A stretch of DNA of 64,000 nucleotides from Dermacentor variabilis (Eukaryota > Arthropoda > Arachnida > Ixodida > Ixodidae): assembly GCF_050947875.1 (NCBI RefSeq), contig NC_134570.1, forward strand, positions 100,792,122-100,856,121. Direction: 5' to 3'. The translations under genes and the position numbers were made by a program. Positions 43,641 to 56,682 of this stretch are shown one piece after another. The notes below the pieces were generated by a model, which was given only the letters and a program-made list of their open reading frames with translations, was not told where the DNA came from and searched no databases. The number at the start of each line of letters is the position of its first letter. Within the stretch, counting starts at the first letter, position 1.

Positions 43641-44340
43641 GTTCACCGACCTTCGTGCGCTATATCGAAACCGCGTTTCAACTTGAAAATACACGAGCAA
43701 CAAGGTATGAAAAACAGGTCCTTTGCCATTTCTTCATCAAGTAAGGAAAAGGTAATATTTGGTTTCAAGCAGTGTCTAGTTGTGTAGGCTATACCCTGTG
43801 GTCGCGTGAATATTTCAAAGCGTAAAATGCCGTAAAGTAGCGTACAGCTGTATTCTCGCGACGTGGTTCCTGCGACTGTAGGAGACCGGCTTGCAACGTT
43901 TATTGCGGTGCGACCTCATCGTTTGTATGCGGATGCAAGAAATATTTCTTTTATTTCGTGGGGCCCACGTCTCTGTTTAAAACAAAAACAACAACGAAAA
44001 AAGCCTGTTTTTTTCGCTTTGCCTTCTCTGAACTAAGGTATAAACATTTACCCAATCCAATTTTCGAAAACGTGAACTGTCTGTTCGAGTAGCACGCAAC
44101 CGTGCCTGGCTTCGTAATGGGATGTTTCTTACGGCAATCCACTCCCGAAAAATCGCATTTATTTCCACTCGTGTAGATGTGCGGCAAGAAACTCGCTTTT
44201 CGTTGGGCAACATGTTTCAGCAAACGTGCAAGTAAGCTCGGAGCGAGGCGCATTACAGCAAATGCGTTTTTCTTCGTTTCATGGCCTGTATCGCTTAATT
44301 TCTCTTGGTTCTCACGGTTATAGCATCACGCTGGCTATCA

Positions 44341-45520
44341 TTCCTTTATAGAAGTTTGAGATACTGCACTTTTGTTGCCAGAAGCCTCCATAATGTTTTT
44401 AAAATTCAATAAACAAGCAGCTGCTATGCCGCACGAAAAAGTATTTTTATCCGCATCACCACCCTCTTACAAAGAAGTTGAAACTATATTTTGAATAATT
44501 TTACTTCGCATCCTTCTCTACCTCTTTTGAAAACAAAGCACAGGGCGTACCAAAATATCCCAGAGCACGAGTGTATCGTTGCGTGCCCAATTTCAGTTTG
44601 GATTTACTTTCGTGTGCCGTAATGCGCCATACCTCCCTTATGAAAAAAAAAATAGTTGCATGAGGTGACGAAGAGTAGATACCTGACACAATAGTACGGA
44701 AGCAATAAGCTACAAATACCTGTGTAATTTAATTGCCAGTAAGGATGTGCAAACTTAAAAAAAATGAACACATATCTAAGAATCGTTGTTTGCGCGAGCA
44801 CTTGATTTCGCTGGCTAGAAAGATGAGCTTAATGATTGTCGGAAGTACTGGTAATATATTGCCGGGGCCGTGAAGGTTTCTGGGTCACCGTTATCTCATT
44901 GCGCCATCCCATGTGCACCATGAAAACTGGGATAATAGGTTTCGCAAAACGAAGAAAGCATATTTCTTTCATGGCCATGAATCTTTCGCTACTGATGTGG
45001 AGTTCCCACGCAATATTCATTTCATCGCAACGCTTTAACTAAGTTGACGTCATTTGAAACAATAATCAACCTCGTGTGCTACATATAACTGTAAGATAAG
45101 TAAAAATGAAGGCTCGCTAAAACAGAGCGCTTAATTCTATGTGACGGATGAGAACGTGCAAATGAACCTCGTTACTGGTGAGTACCTCACAAGAAAAAAT
45201 TGAGGGGAAAAGGAAAAGCAACAATGCATACTTAAAGCTCGCGTTGCCATTCTTCGAGCAGACCAAACTTAATTTTGAAGTCTCGATCGAGGAGCATTAG
45301 AGAGAGAGCCGAAGCCTCTTTCTTCCAATCGATCTGGACAAATAAAGTTAAGCTCCCTTTAGAATAAAGCAATAAACCAAACATATCCTAGATGCGGCAC
45401 AGATTGACATAGCTGTCGCAGAAACTGAAACGAGTGTAAGTTAAAAAAGAAGACCTGCACAAAGGACGTGTTGTGTTCGTGTGCGCGCGTGTGCGTGTGT
45501 GTGTGTGCGTGTGCGTGTGC
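44341..45520. other. No gene recognised
   Basis: AT-rich spacer between block A and the GT microsatellite. No motif was found. Confidence 0.5.
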
Positions 45521-45524
45521 ATAT

Positions 45525-45680
<156 letters not shown>

Positions 45681-45699
45681 GTTTCCACCCGTGATATTC

Positions 45700-46632
45700 T
45701 TGCTCTCTCGCGTGGCTATCCCGGCCTTGAAGTCTGCCTATTGCTTCACGATGCTTCTTGAATTTAGGCTTCAATTAATCTGAACCTTTGATTTAGGAAC
45801 ATTCAGTGTTTTCTAACCACTGTGACATCTTAAGTTTTAGTCCTTCTATTACGGATTGGCAGCGCGCCGAAGCGCTCGCTTGTATTTATTGCAGTGCGGA
45901 TTTCCCCCGAATACGGCAACGGGCCGGCACAACGAGTTTCTCAACTTACACGTCCCGTCTTTGCGAACATCTTATGTGTTTATATTACCTGTAGGGGAGC
46001 TGATGCTGCAGCCGTGGAGGTGAACCGCGTTTGCATGGACAAATTGTTTTGCATCACCATCTGCTACGTTGTCGGCGCGACTGCCTCACCAAACTCTGAA
46101 CTCACCAGGGCTATGTCCTTTACCTACACAGGCTGCACGAATGAAGCTAGCGTACGAAATCGCCGCTTCTTCAGTCGGTTAGAAAAAGGCCAGGTTTGCC
46201 CACCTACACGAAGCCCCTTTACAGTAAAAGCGTGACATTAGAGGTTCACTTTCTACAACGCATATTAAATTAGTACAGGTGACTGACAACAAAAAGGCGG
46301 CCGTTGCCAACGCCTGGCGCTAATTTTGATTTTGACTGTAGGTGCTGTTGGTACACATACACGACGATGACAGTGAAGGTTCGTTGTTGGAACGGAGGTT
46401 CGAAGTGCTGGCGTGGCCATTTGTGACAGAGGAAAGTCAGCTTAGTTTACAAGAAGGTAAAGTTATCTTATAAAAGGATGCAGAAACAATTTCAGACTTC
46501 GAGGTGTGTCATCTTTATAGATCGAACTTGGTTTCGTGAGCTGCGATTTCGAGATGTATTTAGCTTGAGTTTGTGTACATTTGCTGCTGAGGTGAAACTT
46601 GTACATTAGCTTTTACGGCTCAGGCAAAAGTA
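45700..46632. other. No gene recognised
   Basis: Frames of about 60-113 codons are open on the plus strand (45806-46235) but carry no motif. Confidence 0.45.
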
Positions 46633-46980
46633 TACAGGGTGTTCTTGCTAACTTGAGCGAAGTAGTAAAGAAAAAATGTAGGGTGTACACTTGTCGAATT
46701 TCTCCACTGTTATTGTGAGCCATATGGAGCACGTAACAATATTTCAATCCACCAAGCTGGATAATTAACAAGGTTGCTTAATTAACATTTTTAATTATTA
46801 CCTGTAGCGCAGAAACTTCACTACGAAAGTTGTAGCCTTTGTTCTGAAATATAGGATTATTCAACATATGCTAAGATAACTGCCCTGTCTAATCTTTCCG
46901 GACTGTCTTTAAAGTGCGCGAAATTTTAAAGAATGCCACGTGACTTCTGGCTAAAGTGCCACGCTTTTATTGCCCTTAAG
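46633..46980. mobile_element. Candidate short repeat with TACAGGGTGTT end
   Basis: TACAGGGTGTTCTTGCTAAC opens the stretch, as in an abundant class of short arthropod repeats, and a similar end occurs at 61565. Inside there is an AATTAAC-rich middle as in the other copy. I could not find the opposite terminus or a target duplication. Confidence 0.35.
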
Positions 46981-47044
46981 TGTAAGTTGAAGGAACTAGC
47001 AAAGGCTGCTCTGCGCCCAGAAATCGATTGAATAAGGTGTCGTT

Positions 47045-48185
47045 GTCAACTTGGCGTGCTGGTTCGCCTACCTTGACATCCTCGTCTGCAGCACCACCGC
47101 CGCAGCTCATAAGCTCCATCTAAGTCAAGTGCTTGCAAAACTCAGCAAGTTTGGTTTTGTCGTTAAAGGTCCGAAGGGCGAGCTCGGCGTTAGGGAGTTG
47201 GATTTACTCGGCCATCGTGTCAACGCACACGGCATTCGTCCAATCCCGACGCATCCATCCAGCAGCCATCCGCCAGTTTCCCTAGCCATCCACCACCAGG
47301 CAACTGCGCAAATTTCTTGGTCTCGCCAACTATTACCGCCGCTTCATTCCTCTAGGCGCCAATATGTTGCGCCAGTGGTGCACCAATTCGACTCTGCATT
47401 GTTCGCCAATGTATCTGGGCTACTCGGCGTCAATCACGTCAAGACTATCTGTTACCACCCGTTATCCAGTGGGATCACTGGAACCGCCAATTGATAGCTT
47501 CACTCATGGCTTGGACTTTTTCTGTGTCATGGATCGGGCGCCTTCCTTTCGTTATGCTTGGCATCCGCATCGATCTTCGCAGTGACACTTCCACCAGCAG
47601 ACTACGCCTAGGGCCTACGCCGAGCTATGCGCACTGTCGTGCCCCCCCTTCCCCAACAACGACGCTTTTTCCCGGAGTGTGTACGTCAACCCTCACCTTG
47701 AAAACTACACGCACTCCTTCGTGCGCCACGACGCTCTGCGTCCTTCCTTCCGACCCCGTATGATGGTCCGTTCGAAGTACTCAAGCGTGCACCTAAACAC
47801 TTTCCATTTCTCATCAACGGCCGCGAAGATACCATGACTGTATACCTTCTGACACCTGCCTACTTGGACTCTGACGCTTTAGCTACTTCTGCTGTCACAT
47901 TCCCTCCCGACCAGGCCAGTCCTACTCACCGTGTGCGCTTCGCACCACCGCCATCCGTGCTTCGCCATTCGTTCAGCTTACAGCTTCCTTGCTAGAAGGG
48001 GGGACCAACTACGTGCCACAATGATCCGGTCACGAAAGACGAGGAGGACACGCCCAGCACGCTGACGGTGCGTGAGAATTGGAATCGGCGGAATCAGGCT
48101 TACGCCTGATTGCGCGGTCTTGGCTAAACATACAATTTGTGGATCACAAGCCCCTGGGTCTGCCTGGTGTTTCTTCGCTCAAAAC
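47045..48185 (+). mobile_element. Gypsy element wreck, RT end joined to integrase end
   Basis: Plus-strand remains comprise the RT palm end and thumb (47051-47300), a few residues of the following region, then integrase C-terminal parts (47490-47980), a purine run (AGAAGGGGGGA near 47994) and perhaps LTR sequence to about 48185. RNase H and the integrase catalytic core are missing, so the element suffered a large internal deletion. It is a different subfamily from the element at 10430-12986. Confidence 0.72.
47051..47980 (+). pseudogene. Gypsy pol remnant
   Basis: The RT part reads FAYLDILVCSTTAAAHKLHL. YLDD has lost one codon, leaving YLDI. It continues with LSKFGFVVK and ELDLLGHRVNAHGIRPIPT, then shifts frame. 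The integrase part reads LPFVMLGIR, and in other frames a VFVRHDALR-like stretch, FEVLKRAPKHFPFLINGRED and PAYLDSDALATSAVTFPPD. At least four frame changes occur. Confidence 0.72.
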
Positions 48186-48189
48186 ATCT

Positions 48190-50230
48190 TTTCAGTACAA
48201 ACAGTTGTTTCAGGACTGTGCTAGTAATGTTATAAATGTGAGTCTCCCATTTTAGATCGCTTGGAATTGTTAATCCCAAGCATTTGTGATCCGTTACATT
48301 AGTCAGGGGACAGTGGTCAACAATCTAAGAAAAGTTAAGTCCGTACTTTTTGCGGGTTATTGTTAAGGAAACAGATTTACAAATATTGCGAGACATTTGG
48401 CAGTTTTTACATTGCTCGTCTACAGCTTCTAGCATGCTATTAAGGATCAGACTATCTGCAAGAGTATTACCTTCCTGGTAAATAACGCAACTGTCAACTA
48501 AGAACCTGGTTTTTACATCAGTTGAGAGAGGCTAGTCAATAATAAATATTGTGAATAAGATTGGGGCTAGAACACTACATTATGGTACGCGTGCTGTGAC
48601 TAATGTTATTCGAGAGGTAGCAACGCGTAATTTTACATACTGTGAGCGTCTACTCAAGTATTATTTAATCCAGTGAACAATGGGGCCATGTCCAAGCGTT
48701 GTTTCTAATTTCTTTATTAGTTTTTTAAGTGAAACGCAGTCGAAAGCTTCAGAAAAACCTAAAAAAAATTATACCAATTTGTTTCTGGTTATCATTGGCC
48801 GTGGCTGCATTATATATGAATTCTAAGGTTGAGTAATTGTTGAAATGTCTTCGCGAAAACCATGCTCTGCACGAGGCAAGATATATAGTTATGTGTCTTA
48901 ATATTACGTGTTCTTATAATTTCCACGTAGAGCCATTTAGCGATATTGGCCAGTAATTTGAGACGATAGTTTTGCTGCCTGATTTATGCATGGGTGTTAT
49001 TTAGGCGATCTGCCACTCTATGGAAACAGTGAGGATATTATGTATTAATTAAATACTATAGCATAAGTATTTAACTATCCCCTCCGCGTACCTCTTAAAA
49101 TTTATGTTCGGCAAGTTGTCAGGATCCGTGCCCTTCTTTGTATCAATGCTTAATAAAAGGTTAAGCATTCCTTGCTAACTGTTAGCCGTTTTATTTGTCT
49201 ATGGTCGGAAGGTTCCATGGATGGTACGTTTCCATCATCTGCGCTAAACTTGATAGGAAATAACTGTTAAAGGAGTTAGGAAGAATGTTGTTGTCTTCAG
49301 AGAGATTCGTGTGCTCGCCATTTTTATTGGATTCAGATATTTCCAAAATTTATTTGGAGCATTTTTCAAGAATTTTGGGAAGAATGTTTGCAGAGTAATT
49401 GTTTTCAGCATTTTTTCGTTTACACATTATATGATTAACGGCTAATGCTAGACCATCCCTAGTTGGATTTATTGGTTTTCTCTGCAGCAATATTCCTATT
49501 CGCTGTACTTTTCGCTTCGCATGTATTACGTCACGCGTTATCTAAGGGTCTTGTTTTCTTTCTCTGGGTGGCTGTGTAGTTTTTACTTTTTGCACGACAT
49601 CACCATGTCTATAAGTCTACTCCACAGCGTATCGATGACAGCGGATGAGTTATGTGAAAGCGCTACGAAAGAATCACACTTGAAAGAAAGACAGTCGATT
49701 ATGCTTGCATCATCAGCATAGCTGAAATCAGGATACCAAAGCGATAACTTGTGATTAAATGCCGCTTGATCAACACTTGAATTGCAGAAGATCAAATGAT
49801 GGTCCGAGATGCCCGGCATAATTTCTATTTTGGTACTTTCATGTGGGAAATGATGGCTTACAAAAAATAAATCAAGAATGTTCGACAGTATTGAATGTAC
49901 AGGCGTGAACTTAGTCACTATCTGATGCAAATTGAAACTGAGAAATAAATCACAGTTTAATAAAGAATCAGCGGACTTAAAATACATGCATTTGCAATCT
50001 ATTTCTGGCATGCTAAAATCACCAAGAATGATTTGTCTGGTATTTGATGCATCACACTGCATATAGTTACAAAGTAATGGATTCACTGGAAGCTGAAGGG
50101 CTGCTACACACACAGCCCATGTGATGGCGCGTGAACCCAAAAGCAGTTTACAAAATATTTCTTCTACGCCTTCAGCGTCTGCAAGAACTTTGAAAGATAA
50201 CGTTTTGCTAATTAATCTAGTCAATTATTC
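48190..50230 (-). mobile_element. CR1-like LINE fragment, endonuclease to RT
   Basis: The minus strand starts inside the AP endonuclease at about 50230 and ends past the RT palm near 48190. It is truncated on both sides; the low end abuts the Gypsy wreck. It differs in sequence from the CR1-like element at 6330-10400, so it is another subfamily. Its left junction coincides with the start of duplication block B. Confidence 0.75.
48190..50230 (-). pseudogene. CR1-like endonuclease-RT, heavily broken
   Basis: The 213-codon frame 49583-50224 reads RQIILGDFSMPEID (metal-binding GDF), FNLHQIVTKFTPVHSILSNI, LDLFFVSHHF and MPGISDHHLIFCN, the standard order of AP-endonuclease motifs. Further along the minus strand ITRDVIHAKRKVQRIRNIAA lies near 49490, an ISLT-like and HNYISC segment near 48890, a weakened ADDC-like palm motif near 48480-48600, and LTNVTDHKCLGLTI plus KWETHIYNITS near 48240-48300. 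More than ten stops are present. Confidence 0.75.
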
Positions 50231-50639
50231 TAGTTCACGTTTTTGGAACCGCGGTGGGCACTTCCGCCAAAAGAAAAAGAAAAACACTGTCACCCTAAGT
50301 TAGTTTTGAGAAGATGCTGCGTTTATAATTTGCATGAGTAGAAAGCAAGAAGCATGTTTTTAGTAAGTTTTTTTTTTAACGCACGACTCACGGAGTGCAG
50401 CGTGTAAGATACATGACATGCACTGAATTTTGCCGAAGCAAATGAGGAACATTTCGGTGCCGGTGCCGTCGATTACCCAGTGTGACGGCGAATCCCTCTG
50501 GCCTATTTATGGTCAGTCGTGTGCTAACTGCCAGTGCGCAGCAGTAGCTTTTGACAGGCTGGCTTACTTATTTGGACAGAGACAGTGACTTTAATTGGTC
50601 TGACAATTTTTTGAGGAGTTGCAACATATGAAGAAACGG

Positions 50640-53600
50640 AACACACTGATAATTGGCTTTTGTAGATCTCATGAGGATCATTTCTCCGACAACAATGGAT
50701 CTGCTGGTATAATATTTTTTTATCTAACGGAAATAGAGAAATTTACTTTACCATCCATACAAATAAGCACAATTGATTCTGTGCCTGGTACGGCCTGTGG
50801 ACACAAGAAATAAGACGTGGTGCGTGTTGTACTGTTGTGCTACCCACACGTGTACGACTCAATGTTAGGTCGAACCCCATCACCCCAACAGCTAAAGACA
50901 CCAAAATCTAACGCGTACATAAATCAGTGTTTGTGAAAGCCACTCTTCCATTTTCTTTTGCTCCTTCAGAAATTTCTCGGCAGATGTTGAAGATGCCATC
51001 TATGCAGAGAAGTTAGCTTGCTTCATTTAATCTTCGCTACCGATTAGCAATTTTAGTTTGTATGTTAGATTTTTACAGAAGCTTACAAATATGCCGCTTC
51101 AAGTACTGGGTTGGGCGTCTATACGCGTATACGCACTGCACTCACGATATGGAGCCACACATTTCATAGCCTGTGTCCCCGTTAAACCTCGTGTACGTTG
51201 ACGTATCGTTTGAAAATTTATGACGTACAACCATTAGCTGCACTTTCGTGTAAGCCAAGTGGGATTTCATGGTTGTGGCGATGGGGAAGGCATGTGAGCA
51301 CGGGAGCATATCACGTCAGCACATTAAATAATTTGTGGTTGCCCTGTGAAGTCGTCTTTGTATCCCATTAAAAATGCAATGCTTGGCAGAAATTTGATCT
51401 AGGGGCCAACGGCGAATTCTGTAATTGTGTCACCTGTGGATTGTCGGCCGCCTGTGGTGTCAAAATGTTAGCTAACAAAAGGAATTGCAAGAAGTTAGAG
51501 GGAAGTTATGCAACGCACACCGTGCGCTTTATTATGAAGAGAGCAGGGCTTTAGCTTACGGACAGGTCCGCGCAAAGTTAAACTCACAGGTGAAGATAGA
51601 TGGTACGTGGTTCTGGCGGAATACGACGCATGATGCGGCCTCGTATTGTTGAACATTGCTGTACCAACCACAGTGGCGGTAAAAGCAACTTATTTTACGG
51701 AACTTTGCTTGCTCGTGCTTTCAGTGAAACTAATGTGGAAACAAGACAACGGCATATGCACAGTTGCACACTATGTATCATCGCACGTGGCTGAGCAGTG
51801 CAGATACATTGGGCATGCATACAAGACCTGTGGAGCGCATTTATTCACGGCAAAACTGCAATCACGAGCTTGTATTTTTCTTTTAATTTCCCTATATATG
51901 TTACTGTCGCCTTGTGCGTATTATAAGGATTGAATAAAATGCTGCATAGCTGTGTGACAATTTGCGAAACCTGCTCAGAGAAGGTGTCCTTCTGCAGCTT
52001 GGCAATTTTCCTTCCTGCATGGTGACGAACGTTGGAACGGCCCATTAAGCATAAGAAACTGGCTTGAAAGAAACAATTCAATGAACAAAGGATACATATA
52101 GCAAGAGACACAATTAATACGTAACAAGACAATTAAGGAATAAAAAATGTTAACAAGGTATGACATAATGAAAAAGTGCGGGCAAGTGAAGCAGGAGCAT
52201 TCTACCTTTTGAACCTGTCATTTATTTACCAGTAATAATTTTATTCTAGTTTCTGTGGTCTGTGCCTAACGCCTTTTTTATGTTTATTCATAATATCTAC
52301 GTAAAGATAATTCATCTAAATATAACACTAACAAATCTGCTTTTTTCAATGCCGTCTTCCGTGCCATTGTCCATTCGGCAGATAGTATAAATACTCTGAG
52401 TGCGTTACGCTACGTAATACCTGTAGGGCCCTTTGTATTCGACGGCACTGGATGAGAAAAAATAATATCGAAGCGAGGACCAAGTAACTGGTTCGAGTGA
52501 TTCCCTACCTTCGGGATGCACGGATGCACAGGTCCATTATTGCAGGTTTTATAGCGCGGAATTCCCACTTTTTTTTTATTTGAATTTTCCATAGCGATCC
52601 TCCTACACCTTCCTCAACTGCATTTGGCAAGAAGTAGCAGCTTCTTTATTGTGCACTAAGTGCATATGTTACGTTGGCGTTGCGGTACCCAGCCGCCTGT
52701 CTCCGTTTTCAACTTCAGTTGACCCCTTCCCATTTTCTTCCCCTGCTATACGTTTTTTTTTTTTTTATAAAGCAAAGTTTTCTTTGCCGCTTCACTTCTT
52801 GACTTTCCGGGCGCTGTGATGATCTTGCCGCGGGTGCCGCTGGCTTTCTTGTAGCACGACCAGATGGCGCTGGCCTCTGCGCATCTCGGGTGGCGCTGTT
52901 GCGGGCCGGGATGCGTAGTTTGTGTCTATGGCACGCGCTTTGTTAGCTTTCCTATGCCGCAAAAATGAACATGGTGGGCTGTTGAGGTCGTGCAATGGGT
53001 TGTGATAATGTACACATTACAGTGGTCCATAGCCTGAAGAGTGCACTTGGGGCTGGCGTCTCAATGGCTTTCTGGTCACATATGCAGCAGCACATAAACA
53101 CGCACCAGAAAAATTGCTCCAAAGCATGGACTCAGCACCGAGGAGACCCAGGTCCGAAAGAAGCGTCGCACGGAGCAAGAGCGTCTTTGCTACGCAGTGA
53201 AATGTGGTGCTGACCGCAATAGTATGTGTACAATGCACACATACAATATTATATTAAATAATTGCATTACGTACAACCCCGTAATTCAATTAAAGTTTAC
53301 AACTTCTGCCGGGACGCCATGGGCCATATGGGGCACTGATAATGCTCAACACTCAGAGGTAATGGACAATGACGCACAATAACGCCTCAAGCAAATACGT
53401 CTCCCTGTGTGATCGGTAGACAATGCAGATAAACAGCAGTCGTGCACACAAGGAAATGTTTTACAAAAACTCACCACTCTCGTATTGGACTAAACGCTGA
53501 AAAAACTACACATTCGCCGCCAACGTCACCGCTAATTATCGTCGGTGAAAGCCATCAGCATAGAAAGCTTTGGTTACAAAGATACCTACAGTGCTTGGAA

Positions 53601-53675
53601 TCCGCAATTGTTTTATACAGGTAATGAATATAGTAATGAACAAGGAACGAACAAGGCAGTCTTTTTAACCTTTGG
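50640..53675. other. No gene recognised (inside block B)
   Basis: Apart from the anchor near 52540 there is nothing recognisable. Short frames such as 51845-52132 (minus) have no motif. Confidence 0.45.
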
Positions 53676-53686
53676 TTCATTTTATC

Positions 53687-53924
53687 TTTTTAACGCCGTG
53701 GTGGCTTAGCCGCTTTAGTGTTGCACTGCTAAGTACGAGGTCGTAGGATTAAATCCCGTCCGCGGTGGCCGCATTTCTATGGGAACAAAATTCGAAAACG
53801 CTTATGACCCGTGCATTAAGGGTAACTTCAAGATCTCCAGAGGCTCAGAATTATTCCGTAGTCCCCCATTACGGCGTGCCTCATAATCAAATAGTTGTTT
53901 TCGCCCGTAAAATCCCAGAATTCC
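53687..53924 (+). mobile_element. tRNA-derived SINE with perfect 11-base target-site duplication
   Basis: The head has TGGCTTAGCCG (box A-like) and a box B decayed to GGATTAAATCC. The body carries AAATTCGAAAACGC, CAGAATTATTCCGTAGTCCC, GGCGTGCCTCATAATCAAAT and a CCCGTAAAATCCCAGAATT end. TTCATTTTATC flanks it exactly (53676-53686 and 53925-53935). It is absent from the matching place in block A, so it inserted after the duplication. Confidence 0.9.
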
Positions 53925-54914
53925 TTCATTTTATCACCCTGGGTGCACGTGCTTGCGCGTGCATGCGAGCGCGTCTGTATACGTGAGTGTTAGTGATAAC
54001 AGACTGTCTCCGAAATTACAATAGTTGCTACTTCACGTGGCAGCTACCATGACTGTAACTGTGTCTGTAAAATAGAGAGATAGAAAGGATGCATAGACAG
54101 GGCGCGGAGGTTAACCAGAGGCAGAGTTCTGGTTGGTGGCACATGGGGAAGGGCGCTCCATAACAGGACAAAAAGTGAAACAGGACATAGGACGAGAAAA
54201 AGAGAAACAGGGACGAGCACTGAGTGAATCGGGTTCGCTACAAGCGGTAACAGGCGCCTGCGAGGCTGCCTTCTTCTACATATGCCGAAAATCCATAATT
54301 CATATTGGACACGCAGTCTTCTACCTCAGGCTTGGAGCCGGGGAGACACGGGAGGAGCAAACCGATTCGAGTGATGTTGTTGTTTGTCTGGCTTATCCAG
54401 TTCCCTTACGTTGTCTCTGAAGCACAAGCGTAAAGGAAGGAACAATATAAGGAAGGCTCGAATACACGTGCGTTAGCCTGCCATCATTATCATTACCGGA
54501 TAATAAAGTTGCGGGCCTTGGATGCACACGTTGCACAACTGTAAGCGTGAGCGAATAGTATTCACGTGTATGACGTTTATTTTTTCTTTACGTTCACAAT
54601 ATAAAAGGTTGTATATGTAGAAGGGGCTGGCATGCAACAAAGTTTGCATGATTCCTGTCAATAAATCAGTGAGTCTGCGCTCGTACTAGTCAATATTCTT
54701 ACGCTTGTCCCGTGTTAACAAGTGTGGATTTCGGGAATGTGACCCCCCTAACTGCCTGTAGCGTTCCATACGTTTGAAACAACAAACTGTGGACGCTCGC
54801 TGCCGGAAAGCGTCTTGTGTAACAGTCAAAGGAAACGAAAAACTCAGTGCCCTTCCACTCTGCAACGAAGGATGACCAGCGAAGCTGTGTATGTGGGCCT
54901 CTGAATGGCTAACT

Positions 54915-55130
54915 GCGTCTCCGCCGCGGGTCGGCCCGGCATTGCACGATCTTCGGGATGATCGCACGTATGGGGAGTGCTTAAGGCCTGCTTCACCTCC
55001 GCCGCGGTCGGCCCAATATTTCAGTATCTTCGGGATCGGCACACATATGGGGGCGCCTAACGCCTGCTTCACCTCCGCCGCTTTCTGTAGCTTTTCTTCT
55101 TTTTCGCTGAGCGTGTTTTTTCCCATCTGT
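54915..55130. repeat. 78-base tandem satellite
   Basis: Units begin with CTCCGCCGC at 54919, 54997 and 55073, giving periods of 78 and 76. Each holds GGTCGGCCC, a TATCTTCGGGAT-like middle and a GCCTGCTTCACCTCC end. On the minus strand the unit reads as a 26-residue repeat containing AEVKQAL in an open frame (54686-55126), but unit-to-unit frame is not kept cleanly. A further partial unit lies at 56838-56880 on the far side of the LINE. Confidence 0.8.
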
Positions 55131-56682
55131 GTAGAAAACTACGTTACAGAAAGGGGACCAGCGTGCCCGAACGAAAAATCACAGCTCCTACGAGTATGGA
55201 GAGGAAAACAAAACCGAACGGTCCCGACCAGTGAAGAGCTGCGGCTGAAAGTGTGCCTGGAAGGAACATCGATACCTGGAAAGACAAGCATACGAATCCT
55301 AAGGATGACGCTACAGTCAAACCATCACTGTTCCCATACCCTTACGCTACTTTAGGCATCAACGCTCCAAGTCGCACGCATGATCACGCGAGTCTCGAAC
55401 AGACGCCATGGCTTGCGAGATGAAGACACACTAAAGCTAGTTAGAAGTTTGGTGGTCAGCCGAATGACATAAGCGTCCCGTACCACAGCCACATCAAGAG
55501 CGAAATCCAACAGGCAGATTCCATAATACGCAAGGCGTACAAAACTAGGTACAAGACTACCCCATAACACCTCAACCCAAACACTCCTAGCACTGAGACT
55601 TAAGAACACGTTCGCAGAACTAAGAGATGCACAACTTACGATCCGACTGTTCTTATTACGCCACACAGCCACAGGCCGAGCTCTCAACCAGGAACTCGGC
55701 TACGTTGAGCAGATACAGGAATTTTCTAGGACCGAAGCTCTTCTCGACGAGTACCGCAGCATGCTTAAAATAGCACAAATCCCAAGGAACATGGACCCCA
55801 ACCTCCATAACGGTCGCAGGGAGGCAAGAGCCAAATACCTCCAGAAAAGTTACGCTCCTCAAAAGGCAACGGTGTATGTGGACGCAGCCATATATATCAG
55901 ACAAAGGGAAACCAGGAATGAAGTAGCAACGATGGTAGACTCGGCGCTGCGAGAGAGAACCAGCGTTTCGCTGCAAGACTGCACGGTAGTCGAGGCTGAA
56001 GAAGCGGCCGTCGCTCTAGCGGCAGCGGAGGAATATCGGATCCGACAGTCGCTAACAATACTCTCGGACTGGCAAACAGCCTTGCGCAACTGCCTACTTC
56101 GCCGAATGAGTCACCAAACACTCCGCATACTCTGCTCAGTATACTGTGAAACGCCTCAGCAAACAGGCACGCAATCACATGAAGCGATCACACACAAGAT
56201 CGTATAGGTACGGGGACACAAGGGGGGGGGGGAGGGAACCAAGGAGCGGACAGGCTACCTCGAGAGTACTCTAATTACCAAGCGCTCAACGTTGACAGCG
56301 ATAAAGAACCCGCGCCTGTACCCTAAGAGTACTCGGCCATTTTAGACAGTTACAGAGGCAGCAGGAAGCGGCACTCACCGCCGCACTAGTCCCTTAGCAG
56401 GTAAGAAGCTGTCGCATGGAGACAATTACAAACAGGGTGGTACCCTAACCTAACGTGCTAAGTAAAATTCACCCAACAGTGTATAAGGACAAATGCCCAT
56501 GGTGCAATGAGAAAACCACATTATACCACATAACATGTGCATGTCAACAAGCTGACATAGTTCCAATTATATCACGCCCAAGTGCGGAGCAATGGGACGA
56601 ACTGCTGTCCAGCGACCACTGCGAAGACCAGCTGGGTCTAATGCAGCTTACAGGACCGACGTGCTGTACTGCCCTGCACTGA
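55131..56682 (+). pseudogene. I-like LINE ORF2 C-terminal part, broken
   Basis: Order seen: CPNEKSQLLRVWRGKQNR, ILRMTLQSNHHCSHT, a RMITRVSNRRHGLRDEDTLK-like stretch spanning a frame change at 55355, HNTSTQTLLALRLKNTFAEL, then RNase H beginning YVDAAIY with Asp and EAEEAAVALAA with Glu (55868-56030). After stops near 56205, the final domain (56455-56682) reads KCPWCNEKTTLYHITCACQQ, a Cys/His cluster. RNase H degrades element RNA during cDNA synthesis. Several stops make it dead. Confidence 0.82.

Larger units (their letters stand above)
35952..44340 (+). repeat. Segmental duplication, block A
   Basis: Block A matches block B (50328-63690) in the same order and orientation at ten patches, A to B: 35952-36240 to 50328-50625; 37920-38100 to 52538-52720; 38296-38560 to 53950-54225; 39905-40330 to 57775-58180; 40740-41080 to 58803-59115; 41250-41420 to 59300-59470; 42270-42540 to 59634-59900; 42990-43250 to 61255-61530; 43390-43640 to 62690-62945; 43860-44340 to 63215-63680. 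Similarity is moderate, so the event is old. Gaps differ because of separate insertions. Two of the patches could be dispersed repeats, but the remaining eight argue for one duplication. Confidence 0.75.

Noticed and set aside
43951..44253. Minus-strand reading with paired Cys that looks like a small secreted peptide
   Set aside because: The homologous block B stretch (63290-63600) does not keep the frame or the Cys residues, and no signal peptide or start fits.
54686..55126. 146-codon minus-strand ORF with AEVKQAL-type repeat
   Set aside because: It is a translation of the 78-base satellite; units do not keep frame cleanly and both ends lie outside any gene structure.
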